17,064 bases of DNA from an uncultured Erysipelotrichaceae bacterium. GTDB lineage: Bacteria; Bacillota_I; Bacilli_A; Erysipelotrichales; Erysipelotrichaceae. Location: contig CAKUWO010000025.1 of assembly GCA_934699415.1 (NCBI GenBank), forward strand, positions 1-17,064. Direction: 5' to 3'. A model generated the notes under the pieces. It saw only the letters and a list, made by a program, of their open reading frames with translations. It did not search any database and was not told the DNA's origin. Shown piece after piece: positions 6,029 to 14,024 of the stretch (the stretch's first letter is position 1; each line of letters starts with the position of its first letter). The position numbers and the translations under genes are program-made.

Positions 6029-8284
6029 AAATAATTTAGATGGATGATCCTTTTTAGAATCATGGATGTTAAAAAGATTAAGTCTTAAAGCATTTAGACA
6101 TACTGTAACACTTGATATAGCCATTGTAGCTGCACCAATCATAGGATTCATATCAAATTTAAAATTAAAGATATATTGATATAAACCAGCAGCTAAAGGA
6201 ATACAAATCATATTATAGAAGAAAGCCCAGAAGAGATTCTCATAGATGTTTTTTATTGTTTGTTTTGATAAACGCAAAGCACTTGCAGCATCACTTAATT
6301 TAGAATTGACTAAGACTATATCAGCTGAATCGATTGCAATATCATTACCAGCACCAATTGCAATACCAATATCAGCTTTTGTTAAAGCAGGAGCATCATT
6401 AATACCATCGCCAATCATAATAACTTTGCCAAAAGATGATAGTTTTCTAATAATCGTTTCTTTTTCTATTGGCCTAATTTCCGCATAATATTCATCAACA
6501 CCAGCTTCTTTAGCGATTGCTTTAGCTGTTTTTTCATTATCTCCGGTAAGCATATATACTTTAAGCCCCATATTATGGAATTGTTTAATTGCTTCCTTTG
6601 AATCTTCTTTAATTTCATCAGCTACTGAAATAATGCCTAATAATTCTTTATCTTCAATAAAGAAGAGGGGTGTTTCACCATTTTGCGATAAGTTATCATA
6701 AAGACCTTTAAATTCATCATCAATTTCAATAAGCGAAGAAATATAACGGTATGAGCCTGCTTGTAAAACTTTGTTAGCAATCTTAGCCTTTAAACCGCTA
6801 CCACTTAAAACTTCAAATTCTTCATTATCGATTAATTCAATATTTCTTTTAAGAGCTTCTTCTTTGATAGCTTTAGCTAAAGGGTGCTCAGATTTATTTT
6901 CTAAAGAATAAGCTTTTATTAATAATTCATTTTCGCTTATTTTATTAGGATATATAGCTTTAACCTTAGCTTCGCCTTTGGTAATAGTGCCGGTTTTATC
7001 AAGAGCTACAATTTTAGCCTCACCAACATTTTCAATTGCCTCAGCCGTTTTAAATAAAATACCATTTTTAAATCCGATACCGCTACCAACCATAATAGCT
7101 GTTGGTGTAGCTAATCCAAGAGCGCAAGGACAAGATATCACAAGACAAGTAGTAGCTTTTTCTAAAGCTAATTCAATATCATGGCTTAAGATGTACCATA
7201 TAATAAAAACAATTAAGGAAATAATAATAACAAAAGGTACAAAGACGGAAGCAACTTTATCAGCTTTTCTAGCTATTGGAGCTTTAGATGATGCTGCATC
7301 TTTTACTAATTTAATAATCTTAGATAAAGTAGTATCTTCATTATTTTTAGTTACTTTACAAATCATATAACCATTAAGATTAAAAGTACCTGCACTTACT
7401 TCATCATCAATATTCTTATCAATTGGTAAACTCTCACCAGTTAAGATGCTCTCATTTACCGTACCATTTCCTTTTACTACAATACCATCAAGAGGAATAC
7501 TATCACCTGTTTTAACGATAAAATAATCACCAATCTTTACTTCATTGATATTTACTTCTTTTTCATGATTGTCAATTAATAAAGTGGCTTTATTAGGACT
7601 CATTTTAATTAATTCTTTTAATGCATCACTGGTATGGCCTTTAGAAATAGCCTCCATCAATTTACCAACTGTTATTAAAGTTGGAATCATGGCAGCTGTT
7701 TCATAATAAAGGTGATGATGCATTAAGAAATTAATACCCTCGATATCATTAATCATAGCTAAGTAAGTCATTTTATAAGTGATATATAAAGACCAGATAA
7801 AAGATATTGAAGATCCTAAAGCTACTAAAGTATCCATATTAGGTGCTTTATTAAATAAGCTTTTAAAACCTGATATAAAAAACTTTATATTAATTGCTAA
7901 AACTACTAATGTAAGAAGTAATTGTGTTAGCGTAATTGCTAAAGGATTATTTTCTAAAAGAGCTAAAGGAAGATGCAACATATTATGCAACATCGTGATA
8001 TACATTAGTAAAAATAGAAAGATCAATGAATAAAATAATCTTTTCTTTAAGCTAGCTATTTCAGAATCAAAAGAAATAGTATTACTATTTTTATTTTCAA
8101 TATCATATCCTGCTTTTCTAACAGCTTTAATAATCATCTCATCGCTTACATCTCCTTCAACTTGCATTGAATTAGTAAGTAAAGAGACATTACATTTTTT
8201 AACGCCATCTAAGCTAATGACAGCTTTTTCCACATGAGCTTGACATGCAGCACAACTCATTCCTTTAATTTGATATTCTTTCAT
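5801..8284 (-). CDS. copA: Copper-exporting P1B-type ATPase CopA with C-terminal CopZ-like domain
   Basis: CopA pumps Cu(I) out of the cytoplasm using ATP. Domains of the 827-residue protein in order: an N-terminal heavy-metal-associated (HMA) domain with GMSCAAC (Cys 11 and 14); membrane helices; the actuator domain with TGES; the CPC transport motif (385-387); phosphorylation site DKTGT (Asp 429); nucleotide-binding HP (467-468); TGDN and GDGINDAP hinge motifs; the last two helices with YN (690-691) and the M-x-x-S-S motif (from 722), typical of Cu(I) pumps; a charged linker; and a second HMA domain at the C-terminus (about 759-827, GMMCMHC, Cys 770 and 773). Most CopA proteins carry HMA domains only at the N-terminus. 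It follows csoR by 4 bases, probably in one transcript. Confidence 0.96.
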   Translation of the reverse strand: MKEYQIKGMSCAACQAHVEKAVISLDGVKKCNVSLLTNSMQVEGDVSDEMIIKAVRKAGYDIENKNSNTISFDSEIASLKKRLFYSLIFLFLLMYITMLHNMLHLPLALLENNPLAITLTQLLLTLVVLAINIKFFISGFKSLFNKAPNMDTLVALGSSISFIWSLYITYKMTYLAMINDIEGINFLMHHHLYYETAAMIPTLITVGKLMEAISKGHTSDALKELIKMSPNKATLLIDNHEKEVNINEVKIGDYFIVKTGDSIPLDGIVVKGNGTVNESILTGESLPIDKNIDDEVSAGTFNLNGYMICKVTKNNEDTTLSKIIKLVKDAASSKAPIARKADKVASVFVPFVIIISLIVFIIWYILSHDIELALEKATTCLVISCPCALGLATPTAIMVGSGIGFKNGILFKTAEAIENVGEAKIVALDKTGTITKGEAKVKAIYPNKISENELLIKAYSLENKSEHPLAKAIKEEALKRNIELIDNEEFEVLSGSGLKAKIANKVLQAGSYRYISSLIEIDDEFKGLYDNLSQNGETPLFFIEDKELLGIISVADEIKEDSKEAIKQFHNMGLKVYMLTGDNEKTAKAIAKEAGVDEYYAEIRPIEKETIIRKLSSFGKVIMIGDGINDAPALTKADIGIAIGAGNDIAIDSADIVLVNSKLSDAASALRLSKQTIKNIYENLFWAFFYNMICIPLAAGLYQYIFNFKFDMNPMIGAATMAISSVTVCLNALRLNLFNIHDSKKDHPSKLFKKEKEKMVKTIKIEGMMCMHCEASVKKALEAIDGITVNEVSHEKGIAIISLTKDIADEIIIKAIEDKDYKVVSII

Positions 8285-8288
8285 ATAA

Positions 8289-8576
8289 TTAACGCATTGT
8301 CTTCTTAAGAATTTTCATAAATTCTTCAATACTTTCTTGTTTATCTTCTTTAATATCATTAATAACACAAGTATTAAAATGACTTAATAATAATTCACGA
8401 TTAAAACCATCAATAGCAGAAGAAACAGCTAGCGATTGTGTAAGAATATCAGTACAATATGCATCTTCATCAATCATCTTTTTAAGGCCTCTGATTTGAC
8501 CTTCAATACGATTTAAACGATGCATTAATGTATCATATTCATCTTTATTTCTTACTTTTTTACGTTTACATTCCAT
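8289..8576 (-). CDS. csoR: Copper-sensing transcriptional repressor CsoR
   Basis: CsoR is an all-helical DNA-binding repressor that releases its operator when it binds Cu(I). The 95-residue protein has the family core HRLNRIEGQIRGLKKMI (19-35) and the full copper ligand set Cys41, His66 and Cys70, with the C-x3 spacing after His that separates CsoR from formaldehyde (FrmR) and nickel (RcnR) sensors. A tail of Lys/Glu-rich helix follows. The ATG at 8576 has a strong ribosome site CAGGAGG (complement of 8584-8590) at 7 bases. It is the first gene of an operon with copA and very likely represses itself and copA through the operator upstream. leuS is divergent. Confidence 0.95.
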   Translation of the reverse strand: MECKRKKVRNKDEYDTLMHRLNRIEGQIRGLKKMIDEDAYCTDILTQSLAVSSAIDGFNRELLLSHFNTCVINDIKEDKQESIEEFMKILKKTMR

Positions 8577-8594
8577 TTTTATACCTCCTGATTC

Positions 8595-8623
8595 ATAATA
8601 TACCCCTTGGGGGTATATTACAA
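8595..8623 (-). promoter_or_regulatory. csoR-copA promoter with CsoR operator in the spacer
   Basis: The minus-strand promoter is TTGTAA (complement of 8618-8623), a 17-base spacer, then TATTAT (complement of 8595-8600). The spacer is almost filled by a palindrome, ATATACCCC (8598-8606), TTG, GGGGTATAT (8610-8618), the known GC-core, AT-flanked CsoR operator type (TACCCC...GGGGTA). CsoR bound here would exclude RNA polymerase, with Cu(I) relieving repression. Confidence 0.9.
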
Positions 8624-8699
8624 GTAAGATGAATCTAGCAATAAGAAAGATGAAATGTTAAAATTATAAGTACGATATTTGCGACAAAGGAGAGATAAA

Positions 8700-11090
8700 A
8701 TGCCTTACGATCACAAGAAAATTGAAGCAAAATGGCAAAAATTTTGGGAAGAAAATAACACTTTTTATACTGATACTCATGATTTTTCTAAACCTAAATA
8801 TTATGTCTTAGACATGTTTCCATATCCATCAGGAGTAGGATTACATGCTGGACATCCTGAAGGTTATACAGCTACTGATATCATAGCTCGTTATAAACGT
8901 ATGAAAGGTTTTAATGTCCTTCATCCAATGGGATTTGACTCTTTTGGTTTGCCTGCCGAACAATATGCAATTTCAACTGGTAATCATCCAGCTGGTTTTA
9001 CTCAAAAGAATATAGACCATTTTATTGAACAACTTAAAGGCTTAGGCTTTTCTTATGATTGGTCAAAAACTATTTCAACATCAGATCCTGAATTCTATAA
9101 ATGGACACAATGGATTTTTGAAAGATTATTTGAAGAAGGATATGCAAGATGTGTTGAAATGCCAGTTAACTGGTGTGAAGAGTTAGGCACTGTTTTAGCT
9201 AATGATGAAGTTATTGATGGTAAGAGCGAAAGAGGCGGATATCCTGTTATTCGTAAGAATATGAAACAATGGATTATGGATATTCCTGCTTTTGCGGAAA
9301 AATTACTTGATAACTTAAATGATTTAGATTGGCCTGAATCAACCAAAGAAATGCAACGTAATTGGATTGGCAAATCAATTGGTGCTGAAATTGATTTTAA
9401 TATTGCTGATATTGATGAAACATTTAGAGTATTTACAACACGTTGTGATACTTTATTTGGTGCTACATATTGTGTATTGTCTCCTGAGCATCCTTTGGTT
9501 TCAAAAATTACAACATCCGATAAAAAAGATGAAGTGGCTAAATACCAAAAAGAATGTGCTTCTAAGTCTGAGATGGAAAGAACCGAACTTAATAAAGATA
9601 AGACAGGTGTATTTACTGGTGCTTATGCAATTAATCCAGTTAATAACAAGAAAATACCAATTTGGATTTCTGATTATGTCTTAATGACTTATGGTACTGG
9701 TGCTATTATGGCTGTTCCAGCGCATGATGAAAGAGACTATGCTTTTGCAAAGAAATTTGGCTTAGATATCATTCCGGTAATTGATGGCGGGAATGTTACG
9801 AAAGAAGCATATAGCGGTGATGATTTACATATCAACAGTGCTTTCCTTGATGGCAAGAATAAAGAAGATGCAATTAATGCCATGTTGGAATTTTTAGAAG
9901 AAAAAGGTATTGGCAAAAAGAAGGTTAATTATAAGATTCGTGAATGGATTTTCGCACGTCAGCGTTATTGGGGAGAACCAATTCCAGTTATTCATTATGA
10001 TGATGGTACGGTAGGTATTCTTGATGAGAAAGATTTACCACTTGTTCTTCCTGAACTTGATGATTATGGTCCAAGTAAAACTGGCGCACCACTTGATAAA
10101 GCCACTGATTGGGTAAATGTAACATATCATGGTAAAAGCGGTAAAAGAGAAACTTCAACAATGCCAGGCTCTGCTGGTTCTTCATGGTATTTCTTACGTT
10201 ATATCGATCCACATAATGATGAAGCATTATGTGATCAAGAATTAATGAAATATTGGATGCCAGTAGATTTATATATTGGCGGACCTGAACATGCGGTAGG
10301 ACACTTATTGTATTCTCGTATGTGGAATAATTTCTTATACGACCAAGGTATTGTGCCTTGTAAAGAACCATTTAAGAAATTAGTACATCAAGGTTATATC
10401 TTAGGCTCTAATGGCATTAAGATGGGTAAACGTTTCCCTAAATATGTTGTAAATCCATCTGATGTCGTAAGGGATTATGGTGCTGATACTCTTCGCTTAT
10501 ATGAAATGTTTATGGGTCCACTTGAAGCAGATAAACCTTGGTCAACACAGGGGCTTGAAGGCGCTCGTAGATGGTTAGATCGTGTTTATCGTTTAGTAAA
10601 CGATCAAGAAAAGATTGTTGAAGATAATGATCACCATCTTGATTATGTTTATAACTTTACAGTTAAAAAAGTAAGTGATGATATTGAAAACTTGCAATTC
10701 AATACAGCTATTTCACAAATGATGATTTTTATCAATGAATGTTATAAAGAAGGTAAAGTATTTAAAGATTATCTGATTAACTTTGTCCAGCTTTTATCTC
10801 CTTGGGCACCACATTTATGTAGTGAGATGTATGAAATCTTAACCAGTAAGAGTGACCTTGCATACCGTAGCTGGCCGGAATATGATCCAAGTAAGTTAGC
10901 TCAAAGTTCAAAAGAAGTAGTTGTCCAGATTAATGGCAAAGTAAGAGCCAAATTTATTGCTCATGATGAGAGCGATGAAGAGTTATATGCGATAGCTTTA
11001 AATGATCCAAAAGTTAAAGGATATATTGAAGGCCAAGAAATTAAGAAACATTTTGTAATTAAGGGACGTGTAATTAATATTGTTGTCTAG
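8700..11090 (+). CDS. leuS: Leucyl-tRNA synthetase
   Basis: Charges tRNA-Leu with leucine in the cytoplasm. The 796-residue protein is complete: HIGH-type motif HAGH (49-52), the CP1 editing domain with [16 protein letters not shown] and [19 protein letters not shown], the [12 protein letters not shown] segment, the leucine-specific region, the anticodon-binding domain with FNTAISQMM, and the C-terminal tRNA-contact domain ([12 protein letters not shown]). The KMSKS motif reads KMGKR (574-578), followed by [12 protein letters not shown] instead of the usual SKGNVVNPDD-type stretch. The ATG at 8700 has AAAGGAG (8686-8692) 7 bases before; an upstream TTG at 8679 lies before that site and is rejected. 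The leader is too short for a T-box. A TATAAG at 8665 may be its -10 box, without a clear -35. Confidence 0.98.
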   Translation: MPYDHKKIEAKWQKFWEENNTFYTDTHDFSKPKYYVLDMFPYPSGVGLHAGHPEGYTATDIIARYKRMKGFNVLHPMGFDSFGLPAEQYAISTGNHPAGFTQKNIDHFIEQLKGLGFSYDWSKTISTSDPEFYKWTQWIFERLFEEGYARCVEMPVNWCEELGTVLANDEVIDGKSERGGYPVIRKNMKQWIMDIPAFAEKLLDNLNDLDWPESTKEMQRNWIGKSIGAEIDFNIADIDETFRVFTTRCDTLFGATYCVLSPEHPLVSKITTSDKKDEVAKYQKECASKSEMERTELNKDKTGVFTGAYAINPVNNKKIPIWISDYVLMTYGTGAIMAVPAHDERDYAFAKKFGLDIIPVIDGGNVTKEAYSGDDLHINSAFLDGKNKEDAINAMLEFLEEKGIGKKKVNYKIREWIFARQRYWGEPIPVIHYDDGTVGILDEKDLPLVLPELDDYGPSKTGAPLDKATDWVNVTYHGKSGKRETSTMPGSAGSSWYFLRYIDPHNDEALCDQELMKYWMPVDLYIGGPEHAVGHLLYSRMWNNFLYDQGIVPCKEPFKKLVHQGYILGSNGIKMGKRFPKYVVNPSDVVRDYGADTLRLYEMFMGPLEADKPWSTQGLEGARRWLDRVYRLVNDQEKIVEDNDHHLDYVYNFTVKKVSDDIENLQFNTAISQMMIFINECYKEGKVFKDYLINFVQLLSPWAPHLCSEMYEILTSKSDLAYRSWPEYDPSKLAQSSKEVVVQINGKVRAKFIAHDESDEELYAIALNDPKVKGYIEGQEIKKHFVIKGRVINIVV

Positions 11091-11092
11091 AG

Positions 11093-11120
11093 AAGAGTTG
11101 CTTTGTAGCGACTCTTTTTA
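11093..11120 (+). terminator. Rho-independent terminator of leuS
   Basis: Arms AAGAGTTGC (11093-11101) and GCGACTCTT (11109-11117) pair with one G-U around TTTGTAG, followed by a T run. It starts 3 bases after the leuS stop. The scpA -10 box begins 9 bases after the T tract. Confidence 0.85.
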
Positions 11121-11125
11121 AACTC

Positions 11126-11134
11126 TGTTATAAT
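11126..11134 (+). promoter_or_regulatory. Extended -10 promoter of scpA-scpB-mrp, directly before the start codon
   Basis: TGT-TATAAT (TATAAT at 11129-11134) forms an extended -10 element, which can work without a -35 box. None is seen at 16-18 bases, where the leuS terminator lies. Only 7 bases (AATAGAC) separate it from the scpA ATG and they contain no ribosome site, so the mRNA should start at or next to the ATG. Confidence 0.65.
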
Positions 11135-11141
11135 AATAGAC

Positions 11142-11843
11142 ATGGCATTTGAAGCTAAAATTGAACAATATGAAGGACCTTTATATTTAATGTTGCATTT
11201 AATATCAGAACATAAATTAGATATTATGGATCTTGATATGGATGTCTTAACAGAGCAATACTTAGGTTACCTTTCTAAAATGAAAGAAAAACACTTAGAG
11301 ATTGAAAGTGAGTATTTAGTTGAATTAGCTACTTTGATTGAATATAAGTCAAAGAAATTATTACCAGCTAAGGAAAAAGAAGAACTTGAAGAAGACCCTA
11401 AGGATGTTTTAGTACGTCGTTTACTTGAATATCAAAAATATAAAATAGCTGCTGAACAATTAGAAGATAATTATCTTAATCGTCAAAAACATTTCGCTAA
11501 ACCTATTAGTGATATCGAAGATGATGAAAATGTCGAAAGAAGTGAAGGCAATCCTATAGATCTTTTAAGAGCGATGAATAAGGTATTAAGAAGAATGCAA
11601 CTTTATAAACCTGTCGAAGTTCATTTAGCTAAAAGAGAATTATCATTAGAAGAGCGTAGTTTACAAATTAAAGCTCGTTTAAATGATTTAGGTGATACTT
11701 TTGATTTAGAAACATTACTTGATGATTGTAATAGTCGCTATGAACTAGCTTTAAGTTTTTTAGCTATTTTAGTTTTAGCACATGAACATGTTCTTCATTT
11801 CACTGTTGATGAAGATGATAGGGTATGGTTTAAAAGAGGTTGA
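11142..11843 (+). CDS. scpA: Segregation and condensation protein A (SMC kleisin subunit)
   Basis: ScpA is the kleisin that bridges the two heads of the SMC ATPase in the bacterial condensin complex and helps separate sister chromosomes. The 233-residue length is normal. The N-terminal motif EGPLYLMLHLISEHKLDI (15-32) and TEQYLGYL, then LVELATLIEYKSKKLLP (the SMC neck-binding helices), are characteristic. The C-terminal winged helix ends in a VRVFRRG-like WFKRG. It heads an apparent operon with scpB (1-base or slightly larger contact) and mrp. No ribosome site is present. Its smc partner is not in the window. Confidence 0.97.
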   Translation: MAFEAKIEQYEGPLYLMLHLISEHKLDIMDLDMDVLTEQYLGYLSKMKEKHLEIESEYLVELATLIEYKSKKLLPAKEKEELEEDPKDVLVRRLLEYQKYKIAAEQLEDNYLNRQKHFAKPISDIEDDENVERSEGNPIDLLRAMNKVLRRMQLYKPVEVHLAKRELSLEERSLQIKARLNDLGDTFDLETLLDDCNSRYELALSFLAILVLAHEHVLHFTVDEDDRVWFKRG

Positions 11844-11845
11844 TG

Positions 11846-12421
11846 ATGGAAGAATTATTTATTGGCGAAAAGAAAGATGTTGATTTAAAAGCTATTCTTG
11901 AAGGATTACTTTATGTAGTAGGTGAAGAAGGATTATCAACTGAGCAGATTTTAGCAGTCCTTGAAATAGATGAAAATGAATGTCTTAGATATTTAGATGA
12001 AATTAAAGCTAAATACGAAGATATTCATACTGGTATTGAATTGGCTTTTTATGGCAATAAATATAAATTAGTAAGTAAAGAATTTGTTTTACCTTATGCT
12101 CAAAAATTATTTCATAATTATAAGATTGAAACATTATCACCTGCCGCACTTGAAACTTTAGCAATTGTGGCATATAAACAACCAGTTACAAGAGCAGAGA
12201 TTGAAGAATTAAGAGGTGTAGGGTGTGAAGTAATCTTAAGAAGATTATTAACTCGTGGTTATTTAAAAGAAGCGGGAAGATCTGAAGCTCCAGGTAGACC
12301 AATCTTATATGAAGTGACCGATGAATTACTCGATAGTTTTGGCTTATCAAGTTTAGCTGAATTACCAGAATTGCCAGTATACCAAGAAAATACAACTTTA
12401 TTTGATGATCAGGATATTTAA
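11846..12421 (+). CDS. scpB: Segregation and condensation protein B
   Basis: ScpB dimers bind the middle of ScpA in the SMC-ScpAB condensin complex. Two winged-helix domains are present, the second with the hallmark LSPAALETLAIVAYKQPVTRAEI segment and the ending GRPILYEVT-x-LLDSFGL, typical of the family. From ATG 11846 the protein is 191 residues. The sequence TTGATGATG offers starts at 11840, 11843 and 11846; the ribosome site AGAGG (11835-11839) is 6 bases from 11846 and only 3 from 11843, so I prefer 11846. The scpA stop overlaps this start cluster, pointing to coupled translation, which suits proteins of one complex. Confidence 0.96.
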   Translation: MEELFIGEKKDVDLKAILEGLLYVVGEEGLSTEQILAVLEIDENECLRYLDEIKAKYEDIHTGIELAFYGNKYKLVSKEFVLPYAQKLFHNYKIETLSPAALETLAIVAYKQPVTRAEIEELRGVGCEVILRRLLTRGYLKEAGRSEAPGRPILYEVTDELLDSFGLSSLAELPELPVYQENTTLFDDQDI

Positions 12422-12423
12422 TT

Positions 12424-13248
12424 ATGAGTGAAAAATGTGATAACAATTGTACAAATTGTGCTAAGAATTGTAAAAGTCGTAAACCAAGTTTTGCCCATAC
12501 ATTAGGTGATACTAAAATTAATAAGATTATTGGTGTCATCTCAGGAAAAGGGGGCGTTGGTAAAAGTTTTATAACTGGTACCTTAGCTTCTTTATTCGCT
12601 AAAAAAGGTTATAAAGTAGGCATTTTGGACGCTGATATAACAGGTTCTAGTATTCCACGTTTATTTGGAATTAATCAAAAAATTGAAGGTGATGGCAAGG
12701 GTATGTATCCTGCCATTAGCTCAAATGGCATTAAAATTATGTCTTTGAATTTATTATTAGACCAGGAAGAAAATCCAGTATTATGGCGTGGGCCAATTTT
12801 AAGTGGGGCAGTTTTGCAATTTTATTCTGAAAGCTATTGGGGTGAATTAGATTATTTATTTGTTGATATGCCTCCAGGAACTTCTGATATTGCTCTAACA
12901 GTTCTACAATCGATTCCATTAGATGGTTTAGTAATGGTTACAACACCATCAAGTTTAGTATCAATGATTGTTTCTAAAGCGATTATTATGGCTCAAAAAA
13001 CAGGTATTAAAGTATTGGGGTTAGTAAATAATATGGCTTATGTGATATGCCCTGATTGTGGTAAAAAGATTATCTTACATCATGAGGATGAAACATTAGA
13101 ATTGTTGAAGAAATATAATATTGATAGTTATGCATCTTTGCCTTTAAATCCACTTTATTCCTTATTATTTGATGAAGGAAGAATTGAAGATTTTGAAGGT
13201 GAAGAATTAAATGATGTAATAAAAACTATTGAAAATCTTAAAAAATAA
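12424..13248 (+). CDS. mrp: Mrp/NBP35-family Fe-S cluster carrier P-loop ATPase
   Basis: Mrp/Nbp35 ATPases carry 4Fe-4S clusters to target proteins. The 274-residue protein has a deviant Walker A GKGGVGKS (41-48), the switch segments DADITGSSIPR and DMPPGTSD, and the bridging CPDC motif (209-212) at the dimer interface. A separate N-terminal Cys cluster, C5-x3-C9-x2-C12-x3-C16, suggests a second Fe-S site as in the Nbp35 branch. No MIP18 (DUF59) domain is fused, unlike E. coli-type ApbC/Mrp. It starts 2 bases after scpB with a weak AGGA-type site, so it is probably co-transcribed with scpAB. A functional link to condensin is not implied. Confidence 0.93.
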   Translation: MSEKCDNNCTNCAKNCKSRKPSFAHTLGDTKINKIIGVISGKGGVGKSFITGTLASLFAKKGYKVGILDADITGSSIPRLFGINQKIEGDGKGMYPAISSNGIKIMSLNLLLDQEENPVLWRGPILSGAVLQFYSESYWGELDYLFVDMPPGTSDIALTVLQSIPLDGLVMVTTPSSLVSMIVSKAIIMAQKTGIKVLGLVNNMAYVICPDCGKKIILHHEDETLELLKKYNIDSYASLPLNPLYSLLFDEGRIEDFEGEELNDVIKTIENLKK

Positions 13249-13272
13249 GAAGATATTTTATATCTTCTTTTT
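13247..13272 (+). terminator. Terminator of the scpA-scpB-mrp operon
   Basis: Arms AAGAAGATAT (13247-13256) and ATATCTTCTT (13260-13269) pair perfectly around TTT, ending in a T run. The mrp stop codon overlaps the hairpin. Confidence 0.85.
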
Positions 13273-13281
13273 ATGCTGTGA

Positions 13282-13310
13282 TTGAATCTTAAAAGTGTTT
13301 ATGCTAAATT
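13282..13310 (+). promoter_or_regulatory. Promoter of the TetR-family gene
   Basis: TTGAAT (13282-13287), 17 bases, TAAATT (13305-13310). Transcription would begin near 13317, before the ribosome site GGAG (13324-13327). The sequence matches are moderate. No clear palindrome for self-repression is seen. Confidence 0.5.
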
Positions 13311-13335
13311 CAAAATAAATAATGGAGTAAAGAAA

Positions 13336-13896
13336 ATGTCACAAGTTACTAAAAGAGCTCTTGAGCAATCACTTAAAAATTTACTTCTTAAAAAGCCATT
13401 AAACAAGATAACAATCAATGATATTACTGAAGATTGTGGTATTAACCGAATGACTTTTTATTATCACTTTCAAGATATTTATGATTTAGTGGAATGGGCT
13501 TGTATTGAAGATGCAAAAAAAGCTCTTGAGAATAAAAAGACACATAATACATGGCAACAAGGTTTTATTCAACTATTATATGCGGTAAGAGAGAACAAAC
13601 CATTTATTGTCAATGTCTATAATTGTGTTGATAAAGTACAAGTGGAGAAATATCTAATACCTTTAACAGATGATTTATTATTAGGGGTAGTAGAAGAAGA
13701 ATCGGTTAATTTTAAAGTAAGAGAAGAAGATAAGAAATTTATTGCCCAGGTTTATTCATATTGCTTTGTTGGCATTATGTTAGATTGGATTAAAGATGAT
13801 ATGAAAGAAGAACCGGAAGAATTAGCTTTGAAATTAGCTAATGTGCTTGATGGTGATATTACTTCGGCTTTGAAACGCTTTGATTTATCAAAATAG
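13336..13896 (+). CDS. TetR/AcrR-family transcriptional regulator
   Basis: A 186-residue one-component repressor-type protein. The N-terminal helix-turn-helix is clear: ITINDITEDCGINRMTFYYHFQD (split at about 25-35 and 36-47), the TetR signature. The remainder is helical and of the C-terminal type found in the DhaS-like group (TetR_C_8), with RENKPFIVNVYN and a late MLDWIKDDMKEEPEELA segment. The ATG at 13336 has GGAG 8 bases before; an in-frame TTG at 13282 falls in the promoter and is rejected. The gene is followed by its own terminator and then oleate hydratase on the same strand. By proximity it may regulate that gene in response to a fatty acid, but no operator repeat supports this. Confidence 0.9.
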   Translation: MSQVTKRALEQSLKNLLLKKPLNKITINDITEDCGINRMTFYYHFQDIYDLVEWACIEDAKKALENKKTHNTWQQGFIQLLYAVRENKPFIVNVYNCVDKVQVEKYLIPLTDDLLLGVVEEESVNFKVREEDKKFIAQVYSYCFVGIMLDWIKDDMKEEPEELALKLANVLDGDITSALKRFDLSK

Positions 13897-13922
13897 CTAA
13901 AATGATAAAAATAACAACAATT

Positions 13923-13961
13923 AAATCATCGTGATAAAAATATTATCATGGTGATTTTTTT
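13923..13961 (+). terminator. Terminator of the TetR-family gene
   Basis: A 15-bp stem (arms 13923-13937 and 13943-13957, AAATCATCGTGATAA with its complement, two G-U pairs) closes a 5-base loop and runs into seven T residues. It separates the regulator from the oleate hydratase gene. Confidence 0.88.
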
Positions 13962-13966
13962 GATTA

Positions 13967-13995
13967 TTAAAAGCTTTCTAACAACTAAATATACT
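13967..13995 (+). promoter_or_regulatory. Candidate promoter of the oleate hydratase gene
   Basis: A good -10 box TATACT (13990-13995) with a poor -35, TTAAAA (13967-13972), 17 bases upstream. An 8-bp palindrome AAAGCTTT (13970-13977) and distant GCTTT/AAAGC arms overlap this region and might bind a regulator, but they are too short to claim as an operator. The weak -35 is compatible with an activated or repressible gene. Confidence 0.45.
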
Positions 13996-14024
13996 AAAGC
14001 CAGTTAATAAAGGAGGTTCTTATT

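Noticed and set aside
6978..7370. Open frame on the plus strand inside copA (130 codons)
   Set aside because: It is the complement of the conserved CPC and DKTGT region of copA; its codons merely mirror that gene.
8624..8699. T-box leader for leuS
   Set aside because: Fewer than 80 bases are available and neither the T-box core sequence nor a terminator/antiterminator pair is present.
9988..10371. Long open frame on the minus strand inside leuS (127 codons)
   Set aside because: It is antisense to a fully conserved part of leuS, has no ribosome site, and its product has a low-complexity H/Y/Q composition typical of shadow frames in AT-rich DNA.
13968..14000. Possible TetR operator before ohyA (AAAGCTTT, and GCTTT...AAAGC arms)
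   Set aside because: The arms are only 4-5 bp, and the same repeat is not found before the TetR gene. This is too weak to call an operator.
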